Source of the DNA: Echinococcus granulosus
Taxonomy: Eukaryota; Platyhelminthes; Cestoda; Cyclophyllidea; Taeniidae
Reading direction: 5' to 3'
NCBI RefSeq assembly: GCF_000524195.1
Contig: NW_020170409.1
Location: forward strand, 194,261-258,260
DNA: 64,000 bases
Part shown: one piece after another, positions 1 through 12,460 of the stretch
Position numbering within the stretch: position 1 is the first letter of the stretch
Layout: each line of letters opens with the position of its first letter
The notes under the pieces: generated by a model
The model's database searches: none
Seen by the model: the letters and a program-made list of their open reading frames with translations, nothing else
What the model was told of the DNA's origin: nothing
Position numbers and translations under genes: made by a program

Positions 1-1518
1 CGGAACTAAAACCAATGCCCCTACCACCTGGAATTCTTGCTGATCTATTGTGCCAATCATCATAAAATGGTCGGTCTTAAACCGACGACTAATGCAGTGC
101 TATCAATCAGAGCACATGGCACAATTTTGCCAGCTTAGTTAAGGTAAATTATTTATACCGACCGACTGTCCGCTCATTATCTCCGTCCTGGTCTCTCATG
201 ATACTGTTCATTTGGGATCAAGATTAGTGAATCATTCTAGGCGCGTCGACTGCGTTGCTATGCCTACGAGTTGAGCTGTAGCTTTAAAACAGTCATATAG
301 AAGGATCCTAAGACCAACAGCATCGGTGGTATGGGAAAAGTTGCATACCACTTTCGTGGGGGCTGAAAGTATCTGAGTAATCACTTTTACACTCCTGTTG
401 CATTGACTTTCTTGTGTCCAGTCGCATTCTCCATGCTTCTCATAATAAATCTTCCGCTTCACTCAGTACACTAGTGTCTAAGTAAATGGCCGTCAACCCC
501 AGACGGGGACAAGAAGTACACTGCAAATTTGCCATCCTCATGGAAAGGTTTACAAAGCAAATTAACTATTCACGATTTTGACGGGTCTATTTGTCAAGCA
601 ATACATTGCAAAGATCACTTAGGAGTGCGTGGGCTAAAATTGGACAGTGGACGGCAGCAATCACATGCATAGGGAAATTTGCCTCAAAAATCAAAATCAT
701 TTAGCATCCCATGGTGCATCCTGTGTCCATTCCTCCGTTCCACTTCGTTTCCACTCTCTACCTCTTCAGGCATCCACCCGAATTATCCGCAACTCCTGGT
801 ACGATGAGGTGTCGAGTGTTTACACTTTACATGTTTCATTTTTTTTCTACTGCCATAATAAACTGGGTATTAGTTGACGTTTTGAACAGGGTTTTCGATC
901 CACATCAGATGGCTTTCCCGTTTAGATTTTCGCGTAGTAAATGGTTAGTTTATTTAACCACAAAGGACTTCATTGAGGCGTTGACGTTATGCCTGCAAGC
1001 GGTTAAGTGTCGGATGCATGACATCGCCACTCGACGGAACACCCACCCTCTGAATCTATCAACGTGTTGCATGCTCTTCTTTCAACGTAATTGCAAACAT
1101 TATAGTCACTCTGCGGTGTTACAAAACAGCCCTAAGGGCAGTTCAAAGGGTGCTCAAGACTTGAACGGTCATTCGTCGTTGATTTTCCAACGAATGCAGC
1201 GCCATTCGTTTAAATTGTGAACTAATGGAGGTCAACCGCCACGATTATGAGGCGGAGTTGTTTCCTGCCCCTCAAAAGAAGTGACTTAATAGCGGTAAAC
1301 CTTACCACTTTAATGGCTTTCCAATTATTTGGGAGGCCAGGTGTAAATTCATTGGAATTCAGTTTGTTATTCTCAGGGAAGTGAGTGTTTCATAATTGAC
1401 TCCGTAAATTTTGGCGCAGAATGACCTCATCGGCGCAAACGCATTCGGCAACTGTATTCCCAAAGGTCACTTTCTCCCTGATGACCTCTAACTCAGGTAA
1501 TTTATGCACTTGGGAGGG
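1..1518. other. intergenic, no gene recognised
   Basis: No reading frame here resembles a known protein and no RNA gene is visible. The right end approaches a decayed retroelement integrase fragment, so part of the stretch may be older retroelement sequence that has drifted beyond recognition. Confidence 0.4.
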
Positions 1519-2074
1519 GAAGCTATTAATATCTGGCAAGCCATTATGGCTGTTAATCTTACACCTAGGTCCCTGTTTCAGGAGCTGCTGTTTGGGTTCG
1601 GAGATCTATGTGTGTTATTGAACTGTTGCTAAATTTAGACTACTGAAGGCTTTCATGAGGGATGCACAACTAGAAGACTGGGATTTAAGTCTAGGACGAG
1701 TCTTTTTCGCGTGCAGGGCTACAGTCCATTCGTCAACGGCCGTTTCGCCGTTGACGGTGCTCATAGATCGTAAAATGGGAGTACCCTCCGATAGCTTCTT
1801 ACCAAGCACAAAAGTAGCAACAAACAATACCTTCGAGCACGTACTGCCACTGAAAGAAGGAATGAGCCAAGCATTCAACATCTCCTGTACCAGGCAGAAG
1901 AAATATTACGGTAAATACGGCCAGGCTGACGTCTGCCGAGGAGACCTAGCGCAACCATACAGACCGATCCTCCCAACCTGGGTTACACCGCAAGTTCCAT
2001 CACTCGTGGAGCAAAGGTGCATTCCGAGTGATAAAAGTTCTCCCACTATAAGCTTTCTAATCAAAAATATCTGA
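1519..2074 (+). pseudogene. degenerate Ty3/gypsy-type pol (integrase) fragment
   Basis: Two overlapping open stretches in different frames together read like part of the integrase of a Ty3/gypsy LTR retrotransposon. Frame one (1519-1632) contains RSLFQELL, resembling the core-domain segment around the second catalytic Asp, but the usual Asp-rich piece before it is missing. Frame two (1622-2074) contains LEDWDLSL, then ATVHSSTAVSP and later KKYYGKYGQ, which match the order seen at the end of the integrase core and the start of its C-terminal region (family knowledge). A frameshift separates the blocks and a stop ends each, so this is a dead remnant. No LTRs, gag, protease or reverse transcriptase were seen around it. 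Ty3/gypsy is the best guess from the motif wording; the clade is not resolved. Confidence 0.7.
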
Positions 2075-5000
2075 GGATCCCTCAGAATAATGAAGTGAAT
2101 ATTTTAAGGCATAGCGTAGAACAAAAGATAATGTTGTCACTTGGATAAACAGCGGCGATGTTTGCGGTTAGGCTCATAACTCCTACCTTCCGGGGAAAAT
2201 TTCGCTAGATTGCATAAAATTTGTCTCATCCGCTTCCCTTCAAGTTGTAAGTTGCAGCCATTTATCTAATTGCCTCGGTGGTACTTGAGAGTACAGAGAA
2301 CACTACCTGTGCTGAAAGTCTAAACTGGAGTTCGCTTTATTCACCAGCTGAATCCGTATTACTGGTTTTCCTTCTGAGCGCTTTCTCCGTAGCGCTGAAG
2401 GTGACGAGAACGCTACATGCAGTCAAGACTCTCGAATGTTGAGCGCAGTGGCGACAGGAAGGGCCTAGTTCCACTTGGACACTTGTCCTTCGGTATATGA
2501 TGACGGGGCGACACTTTTAGTCGCATTAATTACACTGTGTATGCATAAAGAACCATAACTATGTAGTCAACTGCTACTCCTTCAATCACCCAAATTTAAA
2601 CTTATCAACTCACGAAATAGAAAAGTTTTTTGAAGAAAATGCGGCAGATTTTATCATACATTTAGGCTCTCCTTAATGGTTCTTTTCACCTTATGCTCCG
2701 CGATAAGAATCTCTTATGTCCCGTCCCAGTGACTATCAATCGTGCTGTTCACTGAAAAGTAAGATTTTATCAGTGAAAAAAATCCTTGAAATGTTTACAT
2801 GGTAAAAACAAGACAGGATAAGCATTTCTTTGCAATTCCAGCTGCGCTCGTTGAAAAGAATACATATTTACAGGAAATAATTTTCGTATCCATCTGAATG
2901 AGATTTGGGTTGGCTAAAATGTATGCCTAAACCTGGTTTTGCCTTTCCCCTCATCACTGTTTAGCTGTAGGCATAACAAGAAATTCAAGGGAAAAAAATG
3001 AAACTGTTCTTGTTTCGGAATGGTCAAGACTTTGTAAAGGAAATGGCAAGTGGAAATGGCACATGGGGTTTTTTTCTCACAGTCTAATAGGAGGAAATTA
3101 CTGGACCCCTTATCAAGATTTTCTTTCGCCACACGCCATTGGTCACCGCCATTAATGTACCGGGCTCACGGGAACCGGAGGCGCCGTTCGGCTTCAAGAC
3201 TGGAATATATATATGAGCATAGCACTGGAAGTAGCCATATTTGCCCTGGGCAACCAAAAAATGGTTTTTAGGTATTCTAAAGAAGGTAAAGTAGAATTTG
3301 ACTTTCAATTGTCTCAAAGTTGCCGTCGCTAGTAGCACTACATCATGAATGGGCAGTAAAAGGGCTGTACATTACCTCAAGGGTCCAAGTCACCCTTGGG
3401 GAGGCAAAAATAACAGAGATCACGCTTAACAAAGGTACTAGCCAAAAAGGTGCCAAATCAAATCGACAAAATCTCAACCAATCAGCTCACGATTTGTGGG
3501 CCAATCAGCGCAGCACTGGGTGGAGATTAATCGATAAGTGCACTCATCGATTTGGTCTGGGGACGAAATCACCCCAAAATCGATGCTATTACTCAAAAAT
3601 GTGCGTTTGGTGTTCACATTTTTGCACTGGTTTGGGGTCGTAGGGCAAGCTGGGAGCGCAGGGGTGGAGTCGATGCCAGACGCTTCCGGAAGGGAGGGGC
3701 TTCCGCTTGTAAACTCCCACTTTATTTGTTTCCCCTGCAGGATGCATGCACGTGCACACAATCAGAAAATCTGTTAACAACTTGCACAGATAAGCAAATT
3801 AATAATTAATTCAGTCCTTTCATGCCCCCTACTCGAGTCTGCCCGGCTGTTGCGCATGTTATAAGTGGAGAAAAGGTGGGGGAGGGGGAACTGTGAATAC
3901 AATATTATGTGTCTCCAAGTTTTCGAGCGCTTTATAATTTTAAATTAAAATTAGTGCCCTTGTGAGGAGTGTAGACAAAATCTCGCATAAATGTTGGAAT
4001 AACGTATTAAAATAAGTGATTTTGCTTTAGTTTAACGCTCTTGTCTGGCTTTGAACAAAGTGTTGGCTCTGCATTCGGTCCACACTAACGTGGATAATTA
4101 CTTTGGATCTCAGTATTTTAGCCATCGAAGTTTTGCCATCTAACCTCTATAACTGGAAATACTTTAAGACGCCTCTAGAGGGAAGGTTCCTAATTAAACC
4201 ACATTCTTCCGCGCCTTTTTGAAGTTCTGCGGCCTTTTACGGGTCTGTGTAGGAATCCCGTGATAAGTTGTAAACATGCCAATAAAACTTCAACAAACCA
4301 TTAATCATGCTGAATTTTTATAGAAGTCATCTGCCATTCATAAAATTCAGCCATGTGTAAAGAAATGGGTCGTAAACTCTAGTGTTTAGAGGAAACCTTA
4401 GTCAGTTCAGGTTGCTTTCCATTCCTAAAAGGACAATCACGTTGACTTTTAAGCGGGTTTTTAGGTGCACTGAAATGGATTATATCGCATTCCCTTTTGG
4501 GGTTTGAGGGGTGTTTCTATTCCAAGCGTAGTTGATTGTTCCAAACGCCTAGTTTTTGTGCCTTAAACGCAACAACAGTTTGATTGCAGTTTGGGCATCT
4601 TTGTTAAAAAGAGAGTCTTCTAAATATGGCACGCATCAGTGGGAAGTAACTTCCTAAATATTTCCAACACTTTGATGAGACTGCCAAAAGAAGACCATTT
4701 GGATGGACCACAACGATGTACAATTCCGCCACCATAAACTTCCTCATTCATTTTCCATCGCCTGGTTGTACCGTTCACCTTTGAAAGATGTCAAAGTGTG
4801 TACTTTGTGACTCAACAAACTCGACGAGGTAAATTGTCTTTTGCATAATTAATGCTTCGAGATATTTTAAACGTTTTTAGCTTTCCTGAATCCCAGCATT
4901 TTTTCAAGACGGCTCAAATATGCTCTTCCTGAGCGGTGTCACCGTTTTTACTATCAAAGCATACAAAAGTGCGACTATTAGTACTCCTTCTAACTCGTCT

Positions 5001-7654
5001 ATGAAACCACAGGTGTGTCATGTGCTCTCCGTGATGTTATGCTGGGTGGTTGAACGCAAACCACAACTGAGTAGATGCGAAGTGTCCTTGGTCTGGGCAT
5101 TATTGCTTTTTTTTAGTTTTAGATCAGCTTACTTTTAACCTTTTTCCACATTGGGGTAGTCAGCTTTCCTCTCCAACCCTGGTTGCGAGCGTGTTGGTAG
5201 GCCACACAGATTTTGAGCTAATGAAGCTGACAATTAAACGTCCCTCAAAAACATTGAGTTAGTATTTCGAACGGATTCAATTCTTTCAAAATTATAAAGT
5301 TGAGTTACAGAGTTCTTAAAACGTTTTTTTTTCGATCAGCAATTCTGACTCAACAAAACCGACGATGAGATGGTCCTTTGGAGAATTTGTGGATGGTGCC
5401 ATGTGTAGCATTTCTTTAAGTAATACGTAGCGGTGCTTCTGTAATTACTTATATTTACAGTTTTCACTACTTTCCCATCCAAATCTTAGTCACAAAATGC
5501 AGAGACTTCTTAACATGTTCCTCGTGGGCTAATGATGCGTCGGCATTTCGAATGAGGTTATTACTCTGAAAGTTCCGATTTCCCTTTCAAAAATTCTGGC
5601 ACAAATTCATTCGGTGAGCATTATGGATTTCCTACAAATGAAGAGGACCCGGATCTGTGAACACAGGAAAGAATTTCATTTACAGGTTTTAGTGAGAAAT
5701 TTACACTGCATTTTACCGCCTGATTAATGAAGTCACCTAGGTGATTGCGTTGGTATTGCTTCTGGTTTTGGCTGAAGACGCAAGTGGAAGCCGAAGTCCA
5801 GGGACGCATCACATTAAACACTGTCCCAAAGGGCGAAATGATGGAAAAGCGCCCTCTCAAGAGATGGCCACCCACCTAGAGGCAAACTACTAAACCGACA
5901 GTCTTGCGTGACCCCACCGTCTACCGATACGTGCAAGCAGAGAGAGAGAGATATAGGGATGAAGGCTGAACAAGAGGGAGTGAGAAAGGGAGAGGAAAGA
6001 AGGGAAGAGCACTCTTTTAGCATTAATCATTCAAAAGGTGTGTAGAAATAGAACACGTGCAGGTGAATGAGGTAAAAAAAAAGGAGGATGCAGTCCTTCA
6101 AGGTCACTTCTCTTAGAACTTTTCCTCACTTTTCTTACATTCCCCGATCAATCGGCCCAGCTAGCAAACTGTCTTTCTCACTCTATTCCTCTCTAAATCT
6201 CACCTTTTCATCCCTCTGGTTAGTTGTGTTTCAGATGTGTTGAACGGATCTATTGGATTAAGCTCTTGAAGATCTCGTAAGACGCGGAATCACTTCCATA
6301 TATGCACTGCATGACTTTACCTGCATCACTTAATTCCTATTTCATCTCTCATTCTTTCACAATAAGACTGGACACTCAACCGAAAGGCCTTCCATATATA
6401 GCATCACCCTTTATCCTTTTAACCTAGCTAAGACCCAGGCTCTTTGAGCACAAGACGACCTATTCAAGCAGTTGTTGAAGCACTGAACTCTGGTTGGTTT
6501 CGATATTACGTCTGGTCGTTAATTTCTTTAATTCAATGAGTCGAACAAGGACCCATTCTTGTAGGTAGTCCCGAAGATGGTCCCTTCATTTAAACACGAT
6601 CCAAGTGGATTACTAAGATGAGCTTACTAACCTAGACTGCACAAACTACTCTTTTAAAGAAAAAAGCTTCAGTTCACCCATACAAATTAAGCATCCACCT
6701 GTTTTAAGCTAACTTCTCTGTGTTTGACTCGAAGGGCTTCTGGACGTTGTTAGACTAATCACTAAAACTGTTCAAAGCTTGGATTTTTTGATGAGATTTG
6801 TTGCTGAACCGCGTGTCCGGTCTGAAAAGTACATAGTTTCTGTGATAAAAGACAAACAGTTTTGATCTTGGTGTGCTTGTTCAAGTGTCCCAAGAATGGG
6901 CGCAGGTAAGCGCATTCTGCAGCCGGTGGGTCTACGGCAAAGCGCACTTACTAGGCGGAAGTAATTAACTCCCCTTACTTTTCTTTCCCTTTTCAAATAA
7001 TCTTTCATAATTTCACTCGCTGTAGGGAGGGTTATTGAGAGTGCCTTACGATCATTTACTTGAAATGCCATACTTTCTCGAAATAAATAAATTCTGTTAG
7101 GATGCTTAACTTCCTCTGTTACCAGCCTTTCGAAACCATAAATACATCAATGTTATCCAAAATATTTACTCCGAAAACATTTTTATGGAGTCACGTATTT
7201 GTTCGTTCGCCGAAATAGTGATAGACTTCATCGAAAAGTTGGTCAGAATGTAGCTGACAGGGGGGTAAAGTGATCGACAACCGGGGACTCCTATCCCAAC
7301 AGGACATTTTAGTAGTTAAAAGGCCTTATTTGTCTTGGATACATGCGATGAGATCAGGTCGAATGAGGAAAAGAAGCTGGAAGGAGCTATTGTAGAAACG
7401 GTGGATGCAATCATCTCAAACTATCCATGAAGTAATAGAGTCGAGGTTTAACCCAGCTTTCGTACGCCCTCACGCAAGACCTCAAAATTATTGTCAGTTA
7501 AACAAGTACCAATATTTGAGGAAAGTTTACTTCCCATATGCAGTTCTAGACATTTCAAAAATCTCGAATCAACGAAGTGCGTCTTCAGTGGTGAAATTTG
7601 CACTAAATTGGCAGGAAGGCTTGGAAGCCGTTTGAGCACCTTTTTCTGCGAAAG
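2075..7654. other. intergenic, only a hairpin noted
   Basis: Over 5 kb without a recognisable gene. Frames up to about 100 codons occur on both strands but overlap each other and have no family resemblance. Short GA-rich tracts occur near 5,938-6,010. The one structured element seen is the inverted repeat at 3545-3585. Confidence 0.4.
3545..3585. repeat. imperfect inverted repeat (hairpin)
   Basis: CATCGATTT (3545-3553) and, after a 4-nt bulge, TGGGG pair with CCCCA and AAATCGATG ending at 3585, leaving a loop of about 9 nt. The arms are read directly from the sequence. Nothing nearby indicates a function; it could be part of an old repeat or a chance palindrome. Confidence 0.5.
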
Positions 7655-7848
7655 TGGAGCAACTCCTAAAGATCCGCGTCCAAAATACGGTGGTTGATTT
7701 TAATGCAGATCCAGTAAAAGCGGCAAAATACGCTCATCTTAAACAACAAGTGAATCAATGGAATGTTTTTGTGTCACATTTTCAGTGGTGCATTGAAGAG
7801 AATCTTAAAATGGATGAAAATAATGAGTTAGAAACGTTCAAAAAGTCT
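7655..7848 (+). CDS. isolated exon-like reading frame, unknown protein
   Basis: A 64-codon open segment lies between a possible acceptor (TTTTTCTGCGAAAG, ending at 7654) and a strong donor (TCT/GTAAGT at 7848/7849). It contains NADPVKAAKY, then HLKQQVNQW and ENNELETFKKS: polar, charged, probably helical, with no low complexity. I do not recognise the family. No partner exon was found within several kb on this strand, so it may be one exon of a gene with long introns, an exon of a decayed gene, or a chance frame. Confidence 0.3.
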
Positions 7849-10800
7849 GTAAGTACTTATCCCCATCTAATTCAATGCAATTTATGTTTAACAATGAGGG
7901 CACGTACATTACACTTACATTTTCCTTGCTATACCGTTTCCCGATCTAGTTTGTGTCCCTCCCTCGGTTGGTGCGGCTAACCACCCCGATACACACACTC
8001 AGCTGAACCTGAGGCTCTCGGTCTCATCACCAACGTTCGGTTCGCTAATTACTCTTTTTATTGTACGCGTTATTTTTACGGTTTCCTCTTCATTTCTGCC
8101 TCTGAATGGATGTTTTACGTGCTCAATATTCATCACTCCAGTGTGACCGTCCTTTTTGATAACACGTCAAGCTGAACACAAATGTGATTGACAATTTGCT
8201 TCTCCTCCTCAATTCCCATCACAGAAGGCCATTTCATTTTCAATGGTGTGTCTTATGTCCACACTACAGTCATCTTTTCCCTGGGCGATAGTTCTGTAAA
8301 TGAACTGCTTGCCAAATGGCATACGAAGACCAGACAAACCACTACCCTTCTTAGGCCCTTGCCATTCAAATCGAGGTACATGAGGCGTGGAAACCTCTCA
8401 ATTGACACTTAATAGTCAAAAGCACCTTTTTACCTTCATTTAAAACTCCTTGCAAAGAATTTAGAATGACACAATATTTTGTCTCACTTACTTTCTACTA
8501 CTTCGACTTCTACCACGATCTAGCCCTATTCCGTTAACATTCACAATGGAGATGTTAGTCAGATCCCATCCAATTTACAATGATACACTTCTCGAAAATG
8601 ATAGGGTTTCCGCAATCCAGCTTTGCGCATAAAGTCCCAGAGCATATAATTTGCTTTATTTCCTCTCCCAAGCGCTCATTATCCGCCCTGATAAGAGGAG
8701 TCAGGTGAGCCGGGCAATTAAACTGCCCGCGGACCTCTGGCATTGGGCGGCAGGCTAGCGCTACCCACAGCCTTAGGTTGGTGGCGCAAATGGAAGCACT
8801 TAAAGTAGATCGACTCCTCCCATTAGGAGGTCTGGAAAGAAGCGGGACTTGAGGTCCTGCAACAGAACGTTAGTGAAAAGTTACTTGCACTTTTCGATTG
8901 GGTTGCAGCCGTGTCAAATGGGAAGACTGCTTCAGTATTTAAAATTCTGCTGAACTTGAGTTTATTTTTACACGAACCGGAAATGCATTGTTGCACTTGC
9001 AAACGACAAACAGGACTTTGAGAAGTGGATAGTAATTGCCATCCGTGGGGAATACGAAAATGTGACTATCGTCGTTCGCTGAATCCTGTGGTTCATAAAC
9101 CTCCGCCTCGTCTGTCTTGCTGCGGTGCAAGAGGCCTCGTGAAATTTCCCAAGTCGGAATTGACCAACGATAGCGGCTTCAATTCCTACAAACTCACCGA
9201 GGAAACGCGGCAACACTCATCTGGATAGGCAATTACGCATGCCATATCGTAATTAAATTTTGTTTTAAACGGTCCCAGCCGTCATTGGGATGCATTTCAT
9301 GGTCAGAATGTAGCGAGAGAATGAATGACTGGGTGTGGTTGCGGCCGACTTTGTTCAAACTTGTTGTCAATGTCCTATTGTGTAATTTCGTTACAATGTA
9401 TTTACACACACACATAAATGCGACCACAGACACACACGCATCGTCCATAAAATTTATAAGGCTACATGCCTTCAATTAAGGCGTCATTAGAGTCGGCGGC
9501 AAATGGGTGGGATTTTTGGGCACACGGGCAAAGTAACCCCTCCCCTGGGAATAGTTACACTGTTCTCTGTCTCTCCAGACAAATCACACCTTTTAGCCAC
9601 TCACCTCGACGGCCATTTGGCGACTCACCGTCCTTTTTCATCTGTCTAAAGGATGCCTTCTTAAGCGCGCCCCTGTCTGCGCCTGTCTGTGTGCACTCGG
9701 AAGGCCTTTTTGCCCTTTTTAACAATTATAACAATGTTTTTAATGATATGAGGTAAATCTAAGTAAAATACGGACAAAAATGTTCTAAAACTGATACTAA
9801 ATGATATGGAAAAGAGCCATTTTGAAAAGGTGTTTGGCAGTTGCTTGGTTGCTTTGAAGGGCGGCGCATGTGGCGGGGAAACAGAGGAGGCGGAGGTGAG
9901 ATGGACTGTTTTTTTTGTGGAAGCTGCCTACTTTGCCGCCATTCTCTCGACCGCTTGCGTGTAAAGGCTTTGGCACAACTACACCTCTGGCGGAACTTTT
10001 CTCCACTAGTGTGAGTTTTGCACCGCGACAGTGCCGCATTATCCAAACCAGGCAAATTTATTTGCTATTTCAATGTCGTGCAGTTTGATGGAATAATTAG
10101 ACCTGAGAAGGAGCATTACCATTATAGCCAAATACGATGAGATCAAGGCAATCTGTATCAGTGTCTTCTTCCATATTAAATCATTTACGATGTAAAAAAC
10201 ACTTGCGAAAGCCTTATTTACGTAGTGTCGAGGAGAGAGAGCCGGTAAACCAGGAACTACCTTAAACCTCTGGTGATTTTGAAAGCTGCTGAAGGAGTCA
10301 AAGCAACAAAACACTTGTTTGATGTCCATAATTTGAAGGGCGTTTTAATATTTGAGTAATAAAACAAATATGTGTTTATGGCGGAGTTGCTGATGTTTCT
10401 CTGCATTAAAAGAGCATAACACCAATTCTACCTTTTAATTAATTTAGAAAAGACACAAATTGTTAGAGAGACAGATACATCTGTGTTGTTTCTTGAACTG
10501 CAAAGCCACGGCCAAGTGAACAAGCTATCCCATTATCGTTCCTATTCCCGAAACCGAGGCGTTTTGTGCATCGTGTTTGGGCTAACGAGGGAGACGATGG
10601 TCGTGTGCCTCTCAAACCGCGTCAAGGAAGGGGAGAACCACAACCACCTGCCGACTTCCAGGTAGTCGTTCGCTAGCGTCAGTACGTGTGAGAGCTATAG
10701 TAAAAAATATCGTAGCTGGAACTGTTAAATCGCTGCGGAGAGCTACAATGCATTGTAAATTTTACAGAATACTGCAACATCAGTCGAATTAAGAGGCATC

Positions 10801-11196
10801 AAAACTATTTGCACACAATGGGCACCAAAAATTGAAGATATAATGCCCATCATTTCAGTAAATTCACCAAAGAGGGCAAAAAAAATGCCTTATAAAAAAT
10901 GGGTTCTCAAAAGTTTTGCTGTTGCACAATGCTGGCACAAGACACTGCACACAAAATCGCTGTCATGGGGTGTCTTGTCAAGGTGACAACAATATTTGTG
11001 AAATTACTCAAAACGCTCTTTAAGTTGTCTTTTATACCCCAAAATCTCTTATGGGATGATTTTGAACTCATTTGTGCATCTCATGGGGCTTTACTCCCTC
11101 TTTCAGATGTAGTTACAGATCTGTAATGCACCGTCAAGTTTGTTTTATTACTTTGGAAATATGTGCATCATTTACGTGAAGGAGTACCCAGCACCA
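7849..11196. other. intergenic, nothing recognised
   Basis: No frame with family resemblance and no RNA gene. A short run of CA repeats lies near 9,404. Nothing else is supported. Confidence 0.4.
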
Positions 11197-12460
11197 TGGT
11201 GGTCCTATCTTTATATTACCCGTCATTTAGCAGGCATTTCCTCCTTCCGTGGCAGGTCAGAATAATACCGTAAATGTGCCAGCTTTTTAACCACGGAGTG
11301 CAATCCTCTGATTACTTGTTTAACCCTCGGTTTTGGTAAGGACCCAATTAGATGCTCTGCCATTGTGCCTTCGCCGGGTGGGCTGGCCTCTGCGTCAAAC
11401 CAGTGGCTTCCAGCCCTTCTCGACAAAATAATACATATTCTGCTTGAGCATTATATCCTCTTTCGTCTTCAGGGTAGTTTTGGGGCGCTACACTGGTGGC
11501 GGTGGAAAACCAACTCTGTCTTGAAGGACAAACATCCTGATTTCTTTTACTGGGCAATAAACCTCAATGTGGCAGAAGAAGTGCATATACTGTGGATGGA
11601 GTAATCAGTGATGATCCCTAACAGAAGGGTTTGAAGTGACCTCTGTCCTCGGCAAATAACCCATTCCCGTATTCTGGTGGAAGATCATTCACAACTGAAG
11701 CGATATCAGCCGCGAACCATCAGGGAAATTCCTTTAGGGAGCTGTCTGCGGTACCATCATGCAGATGTCAATTTGGTGAACTCGCTATACCTTCTTCACT
11801 CCTCCATTAGCTGGATGTAACCCTGTTGGGTAAATGGCTAGGCAGCAAAGAAGTGAGAACAAAGTGACAATTAGGAATAGAAGCAAAGCCCTACCCCTAC
11901 GGAACAATGGTAAATACAATCATTTGTTATTCGACTGCTTGTAGGGCAGTGTTCCTAATACTAGCGATGGACATTCGTGATGTATATCACATTCTCCTGT
12001 ACCCCAATAAAGTTTTCCAAACAGGTCGAAACCCTAGATCCAGGGGAATAGTCAAGAGTGATCGGTGACATTGGGGTTAAAGATCTACTCAGTTACACGC
12101 AAATTCCATGACTACGGTGACGGACGATACGGGAGGTTGACCAAGGGGAGCGGCGGGTACGACGCTCAAAAGGGTAATACTTTGGTTGTTTATTTGATTT
12201 ATTGGCTTGGTAACGGGCTCCACCACTGTCAAATACATCTAATCTGCCCGAGTAGCATGTCGTCTTTCGCCTATAGGGAAGTCTCCAGGCCCAGCAATAT
12301 GGCTCGGACAAATACCGGTCCGATCTTTATATTATCAGTTACTCAACGGGCACGTCTTATCATCATTTCATAGCATCTTTGCTTCCGGTGGCAAATTAAA
12401 ATAATGCTTTGAATGCGCCAGTTTTAATCAGTTGGGGGGACTTAAAACGCATCCCTTTTG
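11197..12460. repeat. degenerate interspersed repeat, copy 1
   Basis: This stretch is collinear with about 61,490-62,300 in the same orientation. Shared landmarks in order: TTTCGTC at 11,461 and 61,494; GAGCTGTCTGCGGTACC at 11,741 versus GAACTGTCTACGGTACC at 61,691; AGCTGGAT near 11,809 and 61,761; GGGAGGTTGACCAAG at 12,131 and 62,064. A block at its left end (CCTATCTTTATATTA, then CTTCCGTGGCA and ATGTGCCAG, 11,200-11,290) recurs at its right end (12,318-12,425), so the copy carries an internal or tandem duplication of about 1.1 kb period. No transposase frame remains. The family is unknown. Confidence 0.6.
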
